Shown piece by piece: positions 1 through 8,677 of a DNA stretch of 64,000 nucleotides. The notes beneath the pieces were generated by a model that saw nothing but the letters and a program-made list of their open reading frames with translations, was not told where the DNA came from and made no database searches. The stretch is taken from NCBI RefSeq assembly GCF_900102965.1, contig NZ_FNGM01000015.1, positions 1-64,000 of the forward strand, read 5' to 3'. Origin of the DNA: Paenibacillus jilunlii (GTDB taxonomy: Bacteria > Bacillota > Bacilli > Paenibacillales > Paenibacillaceae). Position numbers and translations under genes: made by a program. How positions within the stretch are numbered: position 1 is the stretch's first letter; every line of letters begins with the position of its first letter.

Positions 1-2373
1 GTCAAGGTGGTCCGGACAGGCCGGGAGGAGCATCTCCTGCTGCTGGATATGCATCACCTGATCACCGACGGCGTGTCCCAGGATATTGTGCTGAAGGAGT
101 TCGCGGCGCTCTATGAAGGTGCGGCCCTGGAGCCGCTGCGGATGCAGTACAAGGATTATGCCAGCTGGCAATCCGGGCAGAGCGGGACGGTGCGGGAGCA
201 GGGACGCTATTGGCTGGAGCTGTTCCAAGGTGAACTGCCGGTGCTGGATCTGCCGCCGGATTACCCCCGGCCCGTGGTGCAGAGCTTCGAAGGGGATAAG
301 CTAAGCGCCCGGCTGGATGCAGAGCGGACCAGAGAGGTGAAGAAGCTCGCGGAAGCAACGGACACGACGTTGTTTATCGTGCTGCTTGCCGCCTATGATG
401 TGCTGCTGCACAAATATACGGGGCAAGAGGACCTCATCGTGGGATCGCCGTTTGCAGGAAGAAGGCATGCGGAGCTTGAACCCATAGTAGGGATGTTCGT
501 CAACACCGTGGCGCTGCGGAGCTTCCCGCACAAGGACAAAACCGTGCGGAGCTTCCTGGCCGAAGTGAAGGACAGCTGTCTGAAAGCCTATGAGCATCAG
601 GAATTTTCGTTTGAACAATTGATTGAGCAGCTGCAGCTGCCCCGGGATTTCACCCGGAATCCGTTGTTTGACACCATGTTTGTCCTGCAGAATATGGAAG
701 GGTATACCCCGGATATCAAAAATGTGCAGATGACGGCTTACCCGGTCAATAACGGCATTGCCAAATTCGATCTTACGCTGGAAGCCGCGGAGAAAGAAGA
801 CGGCAGCCTCCAACTGAACCTGGAGTTCTGCACGAAACTGTTCTGCAGAGACACGATGGAGCGGTTCCTTCAGCATTATATGAATATCGTGGAGCATATG
901 GCGGGTAATCTGGACCGGCAGCTGTCGGAGGTTGATATGCTGTCGGGAGCAGAGCGCAAGCGGCTGGTTCATGAAGGGAACGATCCATCGATCCCTTCTT
1001 CCTCTGGGAAGGGTACCGCCTGGAACACAAAAATGGACCGCTTGCCTGAACAGGCAAAGAGTCCTCAGGGTGGTTATTATCCAGCTTCACCGGCACAAAA
1101 AAGATTGTTTATGGCGGATAAGCTGTCGGGGAGAAGCACGGCTTACAACGTTCCTGTCATCCGCAGAATTAAGGGTACGCTTGACGCCGGGCGGCTTGGC
1201 GGGGCCCTGAAGAAACTTGTCAACCGGCATGAATCTTTACGGACCACTTTCGAACTGGACGCGGGCAGCGGCATGCTGGGGCAAAAGATCCACCCTGCCG
1301 TGTCTTTTGCTTTTCCGGTATATGAGCTAAGCGAAACAGAAACGGTACTGCTGATCCAAGACTTTGTCAGACCGTTCCGTCTCGATAAGCCGCCCCTTTT
1401 CCGGACCGCACTCATACGTCTTACAGACCGGGAAGAAAACGTACTGATTATCGATATGCATCACATCATAACAGACGGAGCGTCTGTAAGCATACTGCTA
1501 AAGGACCTGGCGGCGCTGTATGAGAACAGGGAACCGGATGTCCTGAAGCTCCAATATAAAGAATATGCGATTAGGCAGAGTCAACTGGCGGGCACTGAGG
1601 AATGGAACAGGCAGGAGGAGTACTGGCTTGGAGTATTCCATGAGCCTGTCCCCGCGCTTCCATGGACTGACCGCCGGACAGAACACCGGGCAGGGGAAGC
1701 TCCTTCCCGGACGGCCTATTTTGCCGTGGATGACAAAATCGCCTGTGAATTGCACCGTCTGGCGCAAACAACAGAATCAACACTGTTTATGGTGCTGATG
1801 GCTGCATTCACCGCTTTACTGTCTAAGCTGTCAGATTGCGAGGATATCGTTGTAGGCATGCCTACATCGGGAAGACATCATGAGGGCTTGGAAAATATAG
1901 TGGGAATGTTCGTCAACACGCTGGCGGTCCGCTTCTTGGCCTGCCGCAATCTGTCGTTTCAGGAATATTTGCATCAGGTGAAAGAAAAGCTGATTGAAGC
2001 CTATGAAAATCAGGATTATCCGCTTGACAGTCTGGTGGAGAAACTGAATGGTTCCCGCAATCTCCAGGGGCAGCCATTATTCAATGTAATGTTTCAATTT
2101 GCCGAAATGGATGCAGCAGAACAAATTGACGGTGCTGACATGGTTCCGTTCGGGCACGACAATGTGCCGGGCAAATTCGATCTTCACTTCATCGTAGTGC
2201 AGGAGAGTCACAGCCTGGGGCTGGAAATAACGTATTTCGAATCGTTGTTTTCAGAAGAAACTATCGATGAGATGGTTAGCGGCTTTATAGAAATAGTACA
2301 GCTTATTACCAGCAATCCAGGAACAGGTCTGGGAGATTTATTGAAGAGACAGAGCGTGCTTCCGTCATCATGA
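1..2373 (+). CDS. Non-ribosomal peptide synthetase, 3' part (two condensation domains)
   Basis: This is the 3' end of an NRPS gene that begins before the window; the frame is open from base 1. The fragment starts inside a condensation domain. An HHxxxDG active-site motif (HHLITDG) lies near residue 16 and a second (HHIITDG) near residue 485. The first C domain runs to about residue 315 and ends in the usual C-to-A linker style (LSEVDMLSGAERKRL). A short linker then leads directly to the start of a second C domain (YYPASPAQKRLFM) that reaches the stop codon. No adenylation, carrier or thioesterase domain is visible. Two C domains in a row at the end of an NRPS are atypical. This could be an A-T deletion remnant or a specialised terminal module. 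A GNAT gene follows after 13 bases. Confidence 0.93.
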   Translation, partial: VKVVRTGREEHLLLLDMHHLITDGVSQDIVLKEFAALYEGAALEPLRMQYKDYASWQSGQSGTVREQGRYWLELFQGELPVLDLPPDYPRPVVQSFEGDKLSARLDAERTREVKKLAEATDTTLFIVLLAAYDVLLHKYTGQEDLIVGSPFAGRRHAELEPIVGMFVNTVALRSFPHKDKTVRSFLAEVKDSCLKAYEHQEFSFEQLIEQLQLPRDFTRNPLFDTMFVLQNMEGYTPDIKNVQMTAYPVNNGIAKFDLTLEAAEKEDGSLQLNLEFCTKLFCRDTMERFLQHYMNIVEHMAGNLDRQLSEVDMLSGAERKRLVHEGNDPSIPSSSGKGTAWNTKMDRLPEQAKSPQGGYYPASPAQKRLFMADKLSGRSTAYNVPVIRRIKGTLDAGRLGGALKKLVNRHESLRTTFELDAGSGMLGQKIHPAVSFAFPVYELSETETVLLIQDFVRPFRLDKPPLFRTALIRLTDREENVLIIDMHHIITDGASVSILLKDLAALYENREPDVLKLQYKEYAIRQSQLAGTEEWNRQEEYWLGVFHEPVPALPWTDRRTEHRAGEAPSRTAYFAVDDKIACELHRLAQTTESTLFMVLMAAFTALLSKLSDCEDIVVGMPTSGRHHEGLENIVGMFVNTLAVRFLACRNLSFQEYLHQVKEKLIEAYENQDYPLDSLVEKLNGSRNLQGQPLFNVMFQFAEMDAAEQIDGADMVPFGHDNVPGKFDLHFIVVQESHSLGLEITYFESLFSEETIDEMVSGFIEIVQLITSNPGTGLGDLLKRQSVLPSS

Positions 2374-2386
2374 AAGGGGAACAGCA

Positions 2387-2965
2387 GTGAATACACAGCA
2401 TTTATTCAGCCAATTTCCAGTGCTTGTGTCCGAGGGGTTAACACTCCGAAAGATTGAAGAGAGCCACCTTGAAGAGGTTTTTGGCATCTATGACAACGAT
2501 ACAGTATTTGAGTATTGCGGTATTATACCCAAACACAATAAAGCTACCGTAGCAACCATGATTGGGCACTTTGAAAGAGACTTTCTTAAAAGATCGAGAG
2601 TGAAGTGGGGCATCTTTGCCAATAACGACAAGGATACACTAGCCGGGATCATAGAAGCTTTTGACTTCAATCAAAAAGTAGATATGATCACCATCGGCTA
2701 TTTTTTAGCGGAAGCGCATTGGGGAAAGGGAATTGCCTCAGAGGCAGTCAGCCGGGTTGTCCGCTTTCTGTTTCAGGAGGTGGAAGTGAACAGGATTCAA
2801 GCCGAAGTGATGCCGGCAAATGAACCCTCCAAACGCGTATTATTGAAGAATGGCTTCAAGTATGAAGGCACATTAAGGCAGGCTACGTTATGGTCCGGTA
2901 AAGGAATCATTGATGTGGAGATCTATGGATTACTGCAGGAAGATTATAAAAAAGAGCAAAGATGA
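2387..2965 (+). CDS. GNAT family N-acetyltransferase (RimJ/RimL-like)
   Basis: A 192-aa GNAT protein that is likely to transfer an acetyl group from acetyl-CoA to an amine on a protein or small molecule. The fold is supported by an N-terminal beta-alpha region (LVSEGLTLRKIEESHLEEV), the acetyl-CoA loop region (YFLAEAHWGKGIASEAVSRVV, about residues 102-122) and the C-terminal ANEPSKRVLLKNGFKYEG stretch typical of RimJ/RimL-type enzymes. The GTG start at 2387 is preceded by AAGGGGA with suitable spacing and lies 13 bases after the NRPS stop, so it may share the NRPS transcript. It could modify or detoxify the peptide product, but RimJ/RimL homologues are common and the substrate cannot be read from sequence. 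Confidence 0.88.
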   Translation: MNTQHLFSQFPVLVSEGLTLRKIEESHLEEVFGIYDNDTVFEYCGIIPKHNKATVATMIGHFERDFLKRSRVKWGIFANNDKDTLAGIIEAFDFNQKVDMITIGYFLAEAHWGKGIASEAVSRVVRFLFQEVEVNRIQAEVMPANEPSKRVLLKNGFKYEGTLRQATLWSGKGIIDVEIYGLLQEDYKKEQR

Positions 2966-2970
2966 CAGTG

Positions 2971-3004
2971 AACAGGCTCCGTCATAACTTCGACGGAGCC
3001 TGTT
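2971..3004. terminator. Bidirectional terminator-like hairpin
   Basis: A perfect 13-bp stem (AACAGGCTCCGTC with GACGGAGCCTGTT) and an 8-base loop lie between two convergent genes, the GNAT gene and the sfp-like gene. The U-tract is weak on both strands, but position and stem strength favour a shared terminator. Confidence 0.75.
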
Positions 3005-3020
3005 ATAACGTCCGGCAGCC

Positions 3021-3743
3021 CTAATGGACATGGACATTTTGCTGCCCGTGATCATCCAGAAAGTACCCGATAATGTCATCGGGCGAAATCACCCTGACCG
3101 TCTCGCAAGCCTGGGGTTTCTGTCCGCAAACAGCAAGAGCGTAGCTGTCATCAAGGCTGTATGCCTTCAAATACCAGTCACAATGGTCAAATACCCGCAA
3201 TCCTTCGACACTTCCTTCCCGGACGGTAGAAAAATTGTTCAAGGAATGGGAGAGCCCTTGGCCGATCGCCTTGATATAGCTTTCTTTTGCCGTCCAAACC
3301 GCAAAAAAACGTTCTTGTTTTTGGTCATCCGAGGGGGCCTGCTCAATAAATTCAACTTCCTCCCGGGCAAAAAAACGCCTCGAAATCTCAAGTTGGACGG
3401 GCTGTATTCTTTCAATATCAATACCGACAGGACTGTCATCGATGGCACAGACCACCCAGTCTCCAGAATGCGATACATTATAATGAAAGCTGTTGTTGTC
3501 AGGTATAGCCAAATAGGGCTTGCCGTATGAATTCGTCCCAAAAACAATCCTTTTTACCGGCACAGCCAATGTCTCTGAAATCACTTTGCGGACAAGCAGG
3601 TCCCCAACCAGCCCCCGAATCAGATCTTCCTGGTGATGAAACCTGGATAGCTTGTCACTTTTTTCTCTGGATACACAGGAGAGCAGGGGGATAAGCTGAG
3701 TATTTGGGAAATGGGATATAGCGACTGCATAGATTTGCAACAA
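3021..3743 (-). CDS. sfp: 4'-phosphopantetheinyl transferase, Sfp type
   Basis: It moves the phosphopantetheine arm from CoA onto carrier-protein serines and so activates NRPS/PKS enzymes in the cytoplasm. About 240 aa against 224 for B. subtilis Sfp. Family motifs are intact: the substrate region FHYNVSHSGDWVVCAID, the metal-binding GIDIE, and WTAKESYIKAIGQGL. I place the start at TTG 3743 because GGAGG lies exactly 7 bases upstream. The longer frame to 3818 has no ribosome binding site and does not resemble the Sfp N terminus. It lies just downstream of loaP on the same strand, probably one transcript. Since the neighbouring NRPS is convergent, it likely serves that pathway, although one Sfp often serves a whole genome. 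Confidence 0.93.
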   Translation of the reverse strand: MLQIYAVAISHFPNTQLIPLLSCVSREKSDKLSRFHHQEDLIRGLVGDLLVRKVISETLAVPVKRIVFGTNSYGKPYLAIPDNNSFHYNVSHSGDWVVCAIDDSPVGIDIERIQPVQLEISRRFFAREEVEFIEQAPSDDQKQERFFAVWTAKESYIKAIGQGLSHSLNNFSTVREGSVEGLRVFDHCDWYLKAYSLDDSYALAVCGQKPQACETVRVISPDDIIGYFLDDHGQQNVHVH

Positions 3744-3822
3744 GGATAGTCCTCCCTTAAGGGTAGCCTTCCGGCATTCGCCTAAGCGCATAGAGAAAGG
3801 CAGTATCTGCTTCATCACAAGA

Positions 3823-4431
3823 TTACAGGATTAGTTCTCTGCTGCCAACAGGTTCTATGAGTTCAATACCGAGTTCGATGATACGCTGATCACCCATGAG
3901 TGATACCAGGACTTTCGCCCTGCGTGTATGCTTATTAATTTTTTTGATAATGCCTTCCAGTCCCTTTAACGGTCCGGACTCCACATAGACCTTAGATTCG
4001 ATGGTGTAGACCTTGGAGAAATTAATCTCTTCCTCCTGATTCAAAAGCTTTAAAATAATCGACATTTCTTCCTCGGGAATCTTCTTGAAGTAAAGCTCCT
4101 CTGTATCTGTGGCAGGCACAGCAGACTGTTTATTGTGTGCGGAAATTGTTCTGTGGCAGGTTAAATCTTCTTTGTTCAGATAGTTTAGCATCTTAATAAT
4201 TTTGGAATTCCTTTTGATTAAGTAGTAGGTGGAGAAATCCATGACTGTCTTTACGAAAATGTAGCTTGGAAACAAATTCTTTTCCACGTATAGAAGCTTT
4301 CCATTCTTTTTCTCGGGAACTATTCTCTTTGGGACGATAGAATACAGTGTTTCTCTGTCAAAAGTTTTGTTCAACCAATCCTTTACACAAAGTTCATCTC
4401 CTGTCTTCACAAAAAAAATGTACCAGTTCAT
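3823..4431 (-). CDS. loaP: LoaP-type NusG paralog, processive antiterminator
   Basis: A 202-aa NusG-family protein. The N-terminal NGN domain is marked by MNWYIFFVKTGDE and the NLFPSYIFVKT stretch (about residues 60-85). The C-terminal KOW domain covers about residues 145-195 (VYVESGPLKGLEGIIKKI). LoaP proteins are specialised NusG paralogs known to antiterminate long polyketide or other biosynthetic operons in Firmicutes. AAGGAG precedes the ATG by 6-7 bases. The gene lies next to sfp and within 2 kb of an NRPS, which fits this role. It is more AT-rich than the flanking genes. Its own promoter must lie in the AT-rich stretch 4432-4654. Housekeeping NusG is less likely, given the context and the diverged sequence. 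Confidence 0.85.
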   Translation of the reverse strand: MNWYIFFVKTGDELCVKDWLNKTFDRETLYSIVPKRIVPEKKNGKLLYVEKNLFPSYIFVKTVMDFSTYYLIKRNSKIIKMLNYLNKEDLTCHRTISAHNKQSAVPATDTEELYFKKIPEEEMSIILKLLNQEEEINFSKVYTIESKVYVESGPLKGLEGIIKKINKHTRRAKVLVSLMGDQRIIELGIELIEPVGSRELIL

Positions 4432-4654
4432 AACCGACTCCTTTCAGTATAGAGAGGATCATCTGAATGAGTAAAGTCTATAAATGGATTTTTTGAAAAT
4501 AATAAACTTGTGGTATTAATTCGTCGAAAGCAGTGAATATCCTCCAATAATTATCATAATTTATCAATAAATAGTCATATTGCACTAAAATGTCGAAAAG
4601 TGTCGTATTTTTAATATAAGAAAACATGGATAAGGTGAAGCCGGTTTTACGGCA

Positions 4655-4697
4655 AACAGGGATGCCCCTCAGCCTTTGCGGCGGGGGCATCCCTGTT
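4655..4697 (-). terminator. Terminator-like hairpin after the M14-SLH gene
   Basis: A 14-bp perfect stem (AACAGGGATGCCCC with GGGGCATCCCTGTT) lies 29 bases after the stop of the minus-strand gene. The U-tract is weak. The rest of 4432-4654 is AT-rich, holds no credible gene, and is the likely loaP promoter region. Confidence 0.7.
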
Positions 4698-4725
4698 CAC
4701 GTTCACTGCCTGTCATCCGTTCGGA

Positions 4726-7700
4726 TTATTGCAGGTTGATGATGTTGCTGATCATGACAGCGGCTTGCGCGCGGTTGGCAATACCTTTTGGCACAAAGGT
4801 GCTAGCTGTCATACCTTTCACAACGCCTTCCTGGGTAAGCAGCGCTACCGCGTTTTTACCGTAGGAGGCTATGCTCGATTTGTCTTTGAAGTGCGCAAGT
4901 GCAGCATCGGCATGGGTAACCGATTTGCCTTTGAACTTCGTCAGTGCGTTCGCGGCGATGATCGCCATCTCTTCCCGCGTGATGGAGCGTTTGGGCTCGA
5001 ACTTCCCGTTGCCTACACCGCGGATCAGGCCATTGCTGACACCGGCAGCAATATAGCTGTAAGACCAATCCGCTGCTGAAACATCACTGAAAGCTGCCGA
5101 AGCATTCGCTGTCTGAAGGTCAAAGGCACGGACAATCATAGTAATGAATTCGGCACGGGTTACTTCTTTGAGCGGTGCGAACGCATTGCCGCCAACGCCG
5201 TTAAGGATACCTTTAGCCGTCAATTCCTCGATAGCAGATGCTGCCCATGCTACTCTGCCCAGATCCGTGAAGTGGACCGCCGGAGCTGGTGCAGCTGTTG
5301 CGGTTGGCTGCGGTGAAGCAGGAGCTCCGGTTGGTGCCGGTGTTGCGGTTGGCGCTGGCGTTGCGGTTGCAACAGGTGCACCTGAACCCGGATTCGACGG
5401 TGAAGCCGGTTCAGGCTCAAGTGCACCGTTATCCATGCCGTCAGCTTCCGTAGCTGCCGGAGACGATGCATAAATCGCATTCGCCAGCAATCTGAACTGG
5501 TTCTGCGGATGATATTTGTTCAGCAGATCGTTTGCGAACAAGGTTACATGGACATTATCCTTTTGATAATTCAGGGCCAGGACTTGGCCTTTTGCGGCAT
5601 CGCTGTTTGGCCACCAGCCTGCCTTGAAGAAATCTTCGCCCGTTCCGTATTTCGCCAGCACTTCAGCGCCTTCCGGCACAGCTGTAATATAAGCGGCGGA
5701 CACGGTATACAGGTATTCGTTGTCCCCATAAGGAGCCGTAATTACACTGTCCTGCGAGACGGTTGCTTTGAACAAGCCCTCATGTGCTGAGGGGGTATTG
5801 GATTTATTGACCGGATTGGAGTAATCCAGGCCCGGCAAAATTTTCAGGGCTTTAATACTGCTCAGCATCGTACGCCCATATCCGATGAACGGTTTACCGC
5901 CGGCAATCAGGCTGGTGCCTGCATTGACCAGCACATCAGCCGCAGCCGTATCGGTAGTCACCTTGAATCCAAGATCGGCCAGGATGAATGAAGGTGCTCC
6001 GGCAATGCCTACGTTTGCCGGCTTGAGCAGCTTGCCTGTTTTGTCCGCTGATGCGCTGAACGGCACAAGGTCCAAAAGATATTTGGACGCTACAGTTTTC
6101 AGGTTCGATCTGGAGACCAGGAAGCTGCCTTTTTCATAGCCGGGTCCGCCGTTCGCGAGCAGGGTTACCGCTTTTTTGTCCGCAAGCAATTCGTTAACCG
6201 CTTTGATTGCATCGTTGTTGCTGTTGCGGATGACGTAATTTTGCTCAAAACGGTATTGATTCAGATCTGTCGTTGGAATGACGATGCTGCTGACCTGCTG
6301 CGTCTTCCCGGTAAATGCGCCGGCTGTACGGCTGATGTACCGGTCGAATCCGCGCATGTCGGCAAAATTTTGTACAGTGTCGGAATACATTTCATTGAAG
6401 TCGGATACGTCCAGCCCGTCGTACAGAACCAGGTTGGCGTAGCCGCGTTTGGCCTGGTGCATGTTCACTACATAGGTCCCTGGCGGATAAGTGACTCCAT
6501 CTACGGTTACTGGCGTAGTAGTCTGCTCTACCCTCACTCCGTTACGAAGCAGGTATTGCACCATTTTGTACGTTTCCAGTTCGTTCTTTTGCAGATCCCT
6601 GGCTACTGGAAGCACATAATATTCAGGGAAAAAGTTCGTTGTTTCCGTTGCACGCTCACGGCCGATGGATTCATATTTGGCATTTACCAAATACTTGTCA
6701 ACCTCTTTGTGGTCTTCATTGTTCATGCCGCGTTTGAAGATTTCCAGCTGGTTCAGGAACAGCTTCTCTTTGTTATCCTGCACATAATGGGTAGCAGCCA
6801 GTGCTGCATAGTAGAAAGCATCCAGGGAATCCTCGTTCAGCTCCGGCACCTCAATGGTGTGTCCAAGCGCCCCTTGATGCATCGCATAGACTGCGGTGTA
6901 TGCCGGCGAAGCATCGTCCCATCCGGTAGCATTGCCGTAAGGATTGGCATAATCCGGATCATTCTTCAGTTTCTCGGCTTCCAGATAAGGAATGTGATAC
7001 GCATTGTATTTAGTATTAGCGATTCCGGCATTCCCCATTGCTGTGGCCTGTTCAAGCATATTGTCCATAACCAGATCGTATTCGAGGTTCGGATCATGCG
7101 GCGGTGTACAAGGCTCAATCAGGAACCCGCTCACGAAGCCGTGCATATCCAGGAAGCTCAGCGGTGTCCATTTGGCAATTTGCGCTGTAACTGCCTGAGT
7201 CTCCGGTTGTGTCTGGTAGGAGTTGTCGCGGTTCGGGTCAAGCAGCGTCGAAGTTGCACGCGTGTTGAGCGCACGGCCATCCGGATTCTCCACATAATCA
7301 AGCAGGAAAATCACGTTGTCCAGCGCCTTGTCGATATCCAGTGCAACCGGAACAACATTGCCTTTGGCATCAGTCGTTTTATAGTTCACGATTTTCTGGG
7401 TCATCAGTGTATCCAAAAACTTAATAATTACATCTACACCATTGGCTTCATCCGCATGGATGTTGTTCAGCCAGACCGGCACTTTATAATTTTGCAGCTG
7501 GCCGGTTTTGATCATCTCCTGCAATGCAGCAGGGTCATTGTTCATCAGCGGCAGCGTTTCGTTCAAATATTGGTCTACGGACGCTTTGTCCTTGGCTACG
7601 ATGGAGAAGTGGATCGCCCGTCCTTGCGTGGACGTTCCGATCTGCTGATATTCGACATAACGGCCGTATTTATTGTTGCTGCCGGCGGTAATTCTATCAA

Positions 7701-8313
7701 TCGCCGGTTTGATCTCATCATATGTATGATAGGTATCATAAGGGTTCAGCTTCACTTGCTGCTGTACCAGCACATGACCGTCAGGAGCGGTTGCCGTCAG
7801 CTTGTATACGCCTGCAAGCTTCACATATTCGGCGCGGATGCCGCTAATCGACAGATTGACGCCGAAAGGCATATCGAAGTATACCAGAGCCGTTACCGTA
7901 GAAGGTGAAGCAGGTGCATAGCTTACTTTTACGAAGGGATCTCCCGTATACGCTCTAACACTGGAAGCGTTGTTCCATTTTTTCCACAGTGCCAGCGGCT
8001 TCATCTCTTCCGCTGTTCTGCCAAAGCTCCAGGTAAGCTGGTCTGCTGTTACCCCTTCAGGAAGGGCCAGCGTAATGGGCAGTGTTCTGGCCTCGGTCAT
8101 CGAGGCTTGGTAGACTTCTGTAGATACTGTAGGTGCAGCTGGTTGATAGACTTCTGCCGTAACCGTAGACGAAGCGCCGGAAGCCGCAGATGCAGGGGCG
8201 GTCTGAACTTGTGGCTGTGCCTCAGCTGCAACTTCACCGGCATAGGCTGCCGGAAGGATTCCGGACAGCGTCAGGGTTAACGCGATTAATAAGGATAATA
8301 ATTTCTTAGACAT
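4726..8313 (-). CDS. Secreted M14-family metallopeptidase with C-terminal SLH domains
   Basis: A 1195-aa cell-surface protein. A signal peptide (KKLLSLLIALTLTLSG..., cut near AYAG) is followed by an N-terminal beta domain. A zinc carboxypeptidase (M14) region starts near residue 185. It shows the zinc motif HADE (H286, E289), an NPDGR segment, SFLDMHG (likely third zinc ligand) and HTIEVPE (likely catalytic Glu). A Pro/Ala/Thr linker (about 985-1025) leads to three SLH domains that bind secondary cell-wall polymer. The start is taken at the second of two ATGs (8313) because GGAGG is then 6 bases away; 8316 is possible. The protein is much longer than classical carboxypeptidases (300-450 aa). 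It probably cleaves peptides at the cell surface; the substrate is unknown. Confidence 0.85.
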   Translation of the reverse strand: MSKKLLSLLIALTLTLSGILPAAYAGEVAAEAQPQVQTAPASAASGASSTVTAEVYQPAAPTVSTEVYQASMTEARTLPITLALPEGVTADQLTWSFGRTAEEMKPLALWKKWNNASSVRAYTGDPFVKVSYAPASPSTVTALVYFDMPFGVNLSISGIRAEYVKLAGVYKLTATAPDGHVLVQQQVKLNPYDTYHTYDEIKPAIDRITAGSNNKYGRYVEYQQIGTSTQGRAIHFSIVAKDKASVDQYLNETLPLMNNDPAALQEMIKTGQLQNYKVPVWLNNIHADEANGVDVIIKFLDTLMTQKIVNYKTTDAKGNVVPVALDIDKALDNVIFLLDYVENPDGRALNTRATSTLLDPNRDNSYQTQPETQAVTAQIAKWTPLSFLDMHGFVSGFLIEPCTPPHDPNLEYDLVMDNMLEQATAMGNAGIANTKYNAYHIPYLEAEKLKNDPDYANPYGNATGWDDASPAYTAVYAMHQGALGHTIEVPELNEDSLDAFYYAALAATHYVQDNKEKLFLNQLEIFKRGMNNEDHKEVDKYLVNAKYESIGRERATETTNFFPEYYVLPVARDLQKNELETYKMVQYLLRNGVRVEQTTTPVTVDGVTYPPGTYVVNMHQAKRGYANLVLYDGLDVSDFNEMYSDTVQNFADMRGFDRYISRTAGAFTGKTQQVSSIVIPTTDLNQYRFEQNYVIRNSNNDAIKAVNELLADKKAVTLLANGGPGYEKGSFLVSRSNLKTVASKYLLDLVPFSASADKTGKLLKPANVGIAGAPSFILADLGFKVTTDTAAADVLVNAGTSLIAGGKPFIGYGRTMLSSIKALKILPGLDYSNPVNKSNTPSAHEGLFKATVSQDSVITAPYGDNEYLYTVSAAYITAVPEGAEVLAKYGTGEDFFKAGWWPNSDAAKGQVLALNYQKDNVHVTLFANDLLNKYHPQNQFRLLANAIYASSPAATEADGMDNGALEPEPASPSNPGSGAPVATATPAPTATPAPTGAPASPQPTATAAPAPAVHFTDLGRVAWAASAIEELTAKGILNGVGGNAFAPLKEVTRAEFITMIVRAFDLQTANASAAFSDVSAADWSYSYIAAGVSNGLIRGVGNGKFEPKRSITREEMAIIAANALTKFKGKSVTHADAALAHFKDKSSIASYGKNAVALLTQEGVVKGMTASTFVPKGIANRAQAAVMISNIINLQ

Positions 8314-8316
8314 CAT

Positions 8317-8614
8317 TTACCTCCCAGTAGTTCTCTCTATGAATAGATTTCCTAGTAAAACGGACTGCTCCAGTGTCTGTAAGTTTATGCATCCCTCCAA
8401 TAAATCCGCGCGCAATGCTACGATGAATATCTCAGATTCACATCACATGTAACGAATTAATATACATAAATATTTTTTAATATACATTTGAACAATATAA
8501 TATAGCATTTTATTCAAAAGCGGAAGCTTTTTCATAGATTAGATTCAAAAAAATATTTGACTCAGGCATTAAAAATAGTAAAGTTTAGCATGGTTACTTT
8601 AATGTTTTTCCCGC
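8317..8614. promoter_or_regulatory. AT-rich promoter region of the M14-SLH gene with 20-bp-spaced direct repeats
   Basis: There is no gene in 8317-8677. The stretch includes two identical 11-base repeats TTAATATACAT at 8457-8467 and 8477-8487. Their starts are exactly 20 bases (two helical turns) apart, as expected for a dimeric regulator. A TATAAT-like AT-rich stretch follows at about 8496-8505. The right end holds the terminator of the AraC gene. This is inferred from layout only. Confidence 0.4.
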
Positions 8615-8657
8615 ACAAAAAAGAAGAACCCGCAAGGTTTATTTAACCTGCGTGTTC
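8615..8657 (-). terminator. Rho-independent terminator of the AraC-family gene
   Basis: On the minus strand, AACACGCAGGTT pairs with AACCTTGCGGGTT (one bulge, 5-base loop), followed by CTTCTTTTTTG, a clear U-tract, about 20 bases after the stop codon. Confidence 0.85.
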
Positions 8658-8677
8658 CATTACATACAGATAGCTGT

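Noticed and set aside
3744..3818. N-terminal extension of the Sfp-type protein
   Set aside because: No ribosome binding site at 3818, whereas TTG 3743 has GGAGG at 7 bases and gives the usual Sfp N terminus.
4478..4690. 70-codon minus-strand frame before loaP
   Set aside because: Its start lies in the terminator hairpin of the M14 gene, with no ribosome binding site; the region is AT-rich promoter DNA.
6241..7908. Long plus-strand frame (555 codons) opposite the M14-SLH gene
   Set aside because: It lies wholly within the peptidase gene on the other strand. It has no ribosome binding site or recognisable domain, and the minus-strand protein has clear motifs.
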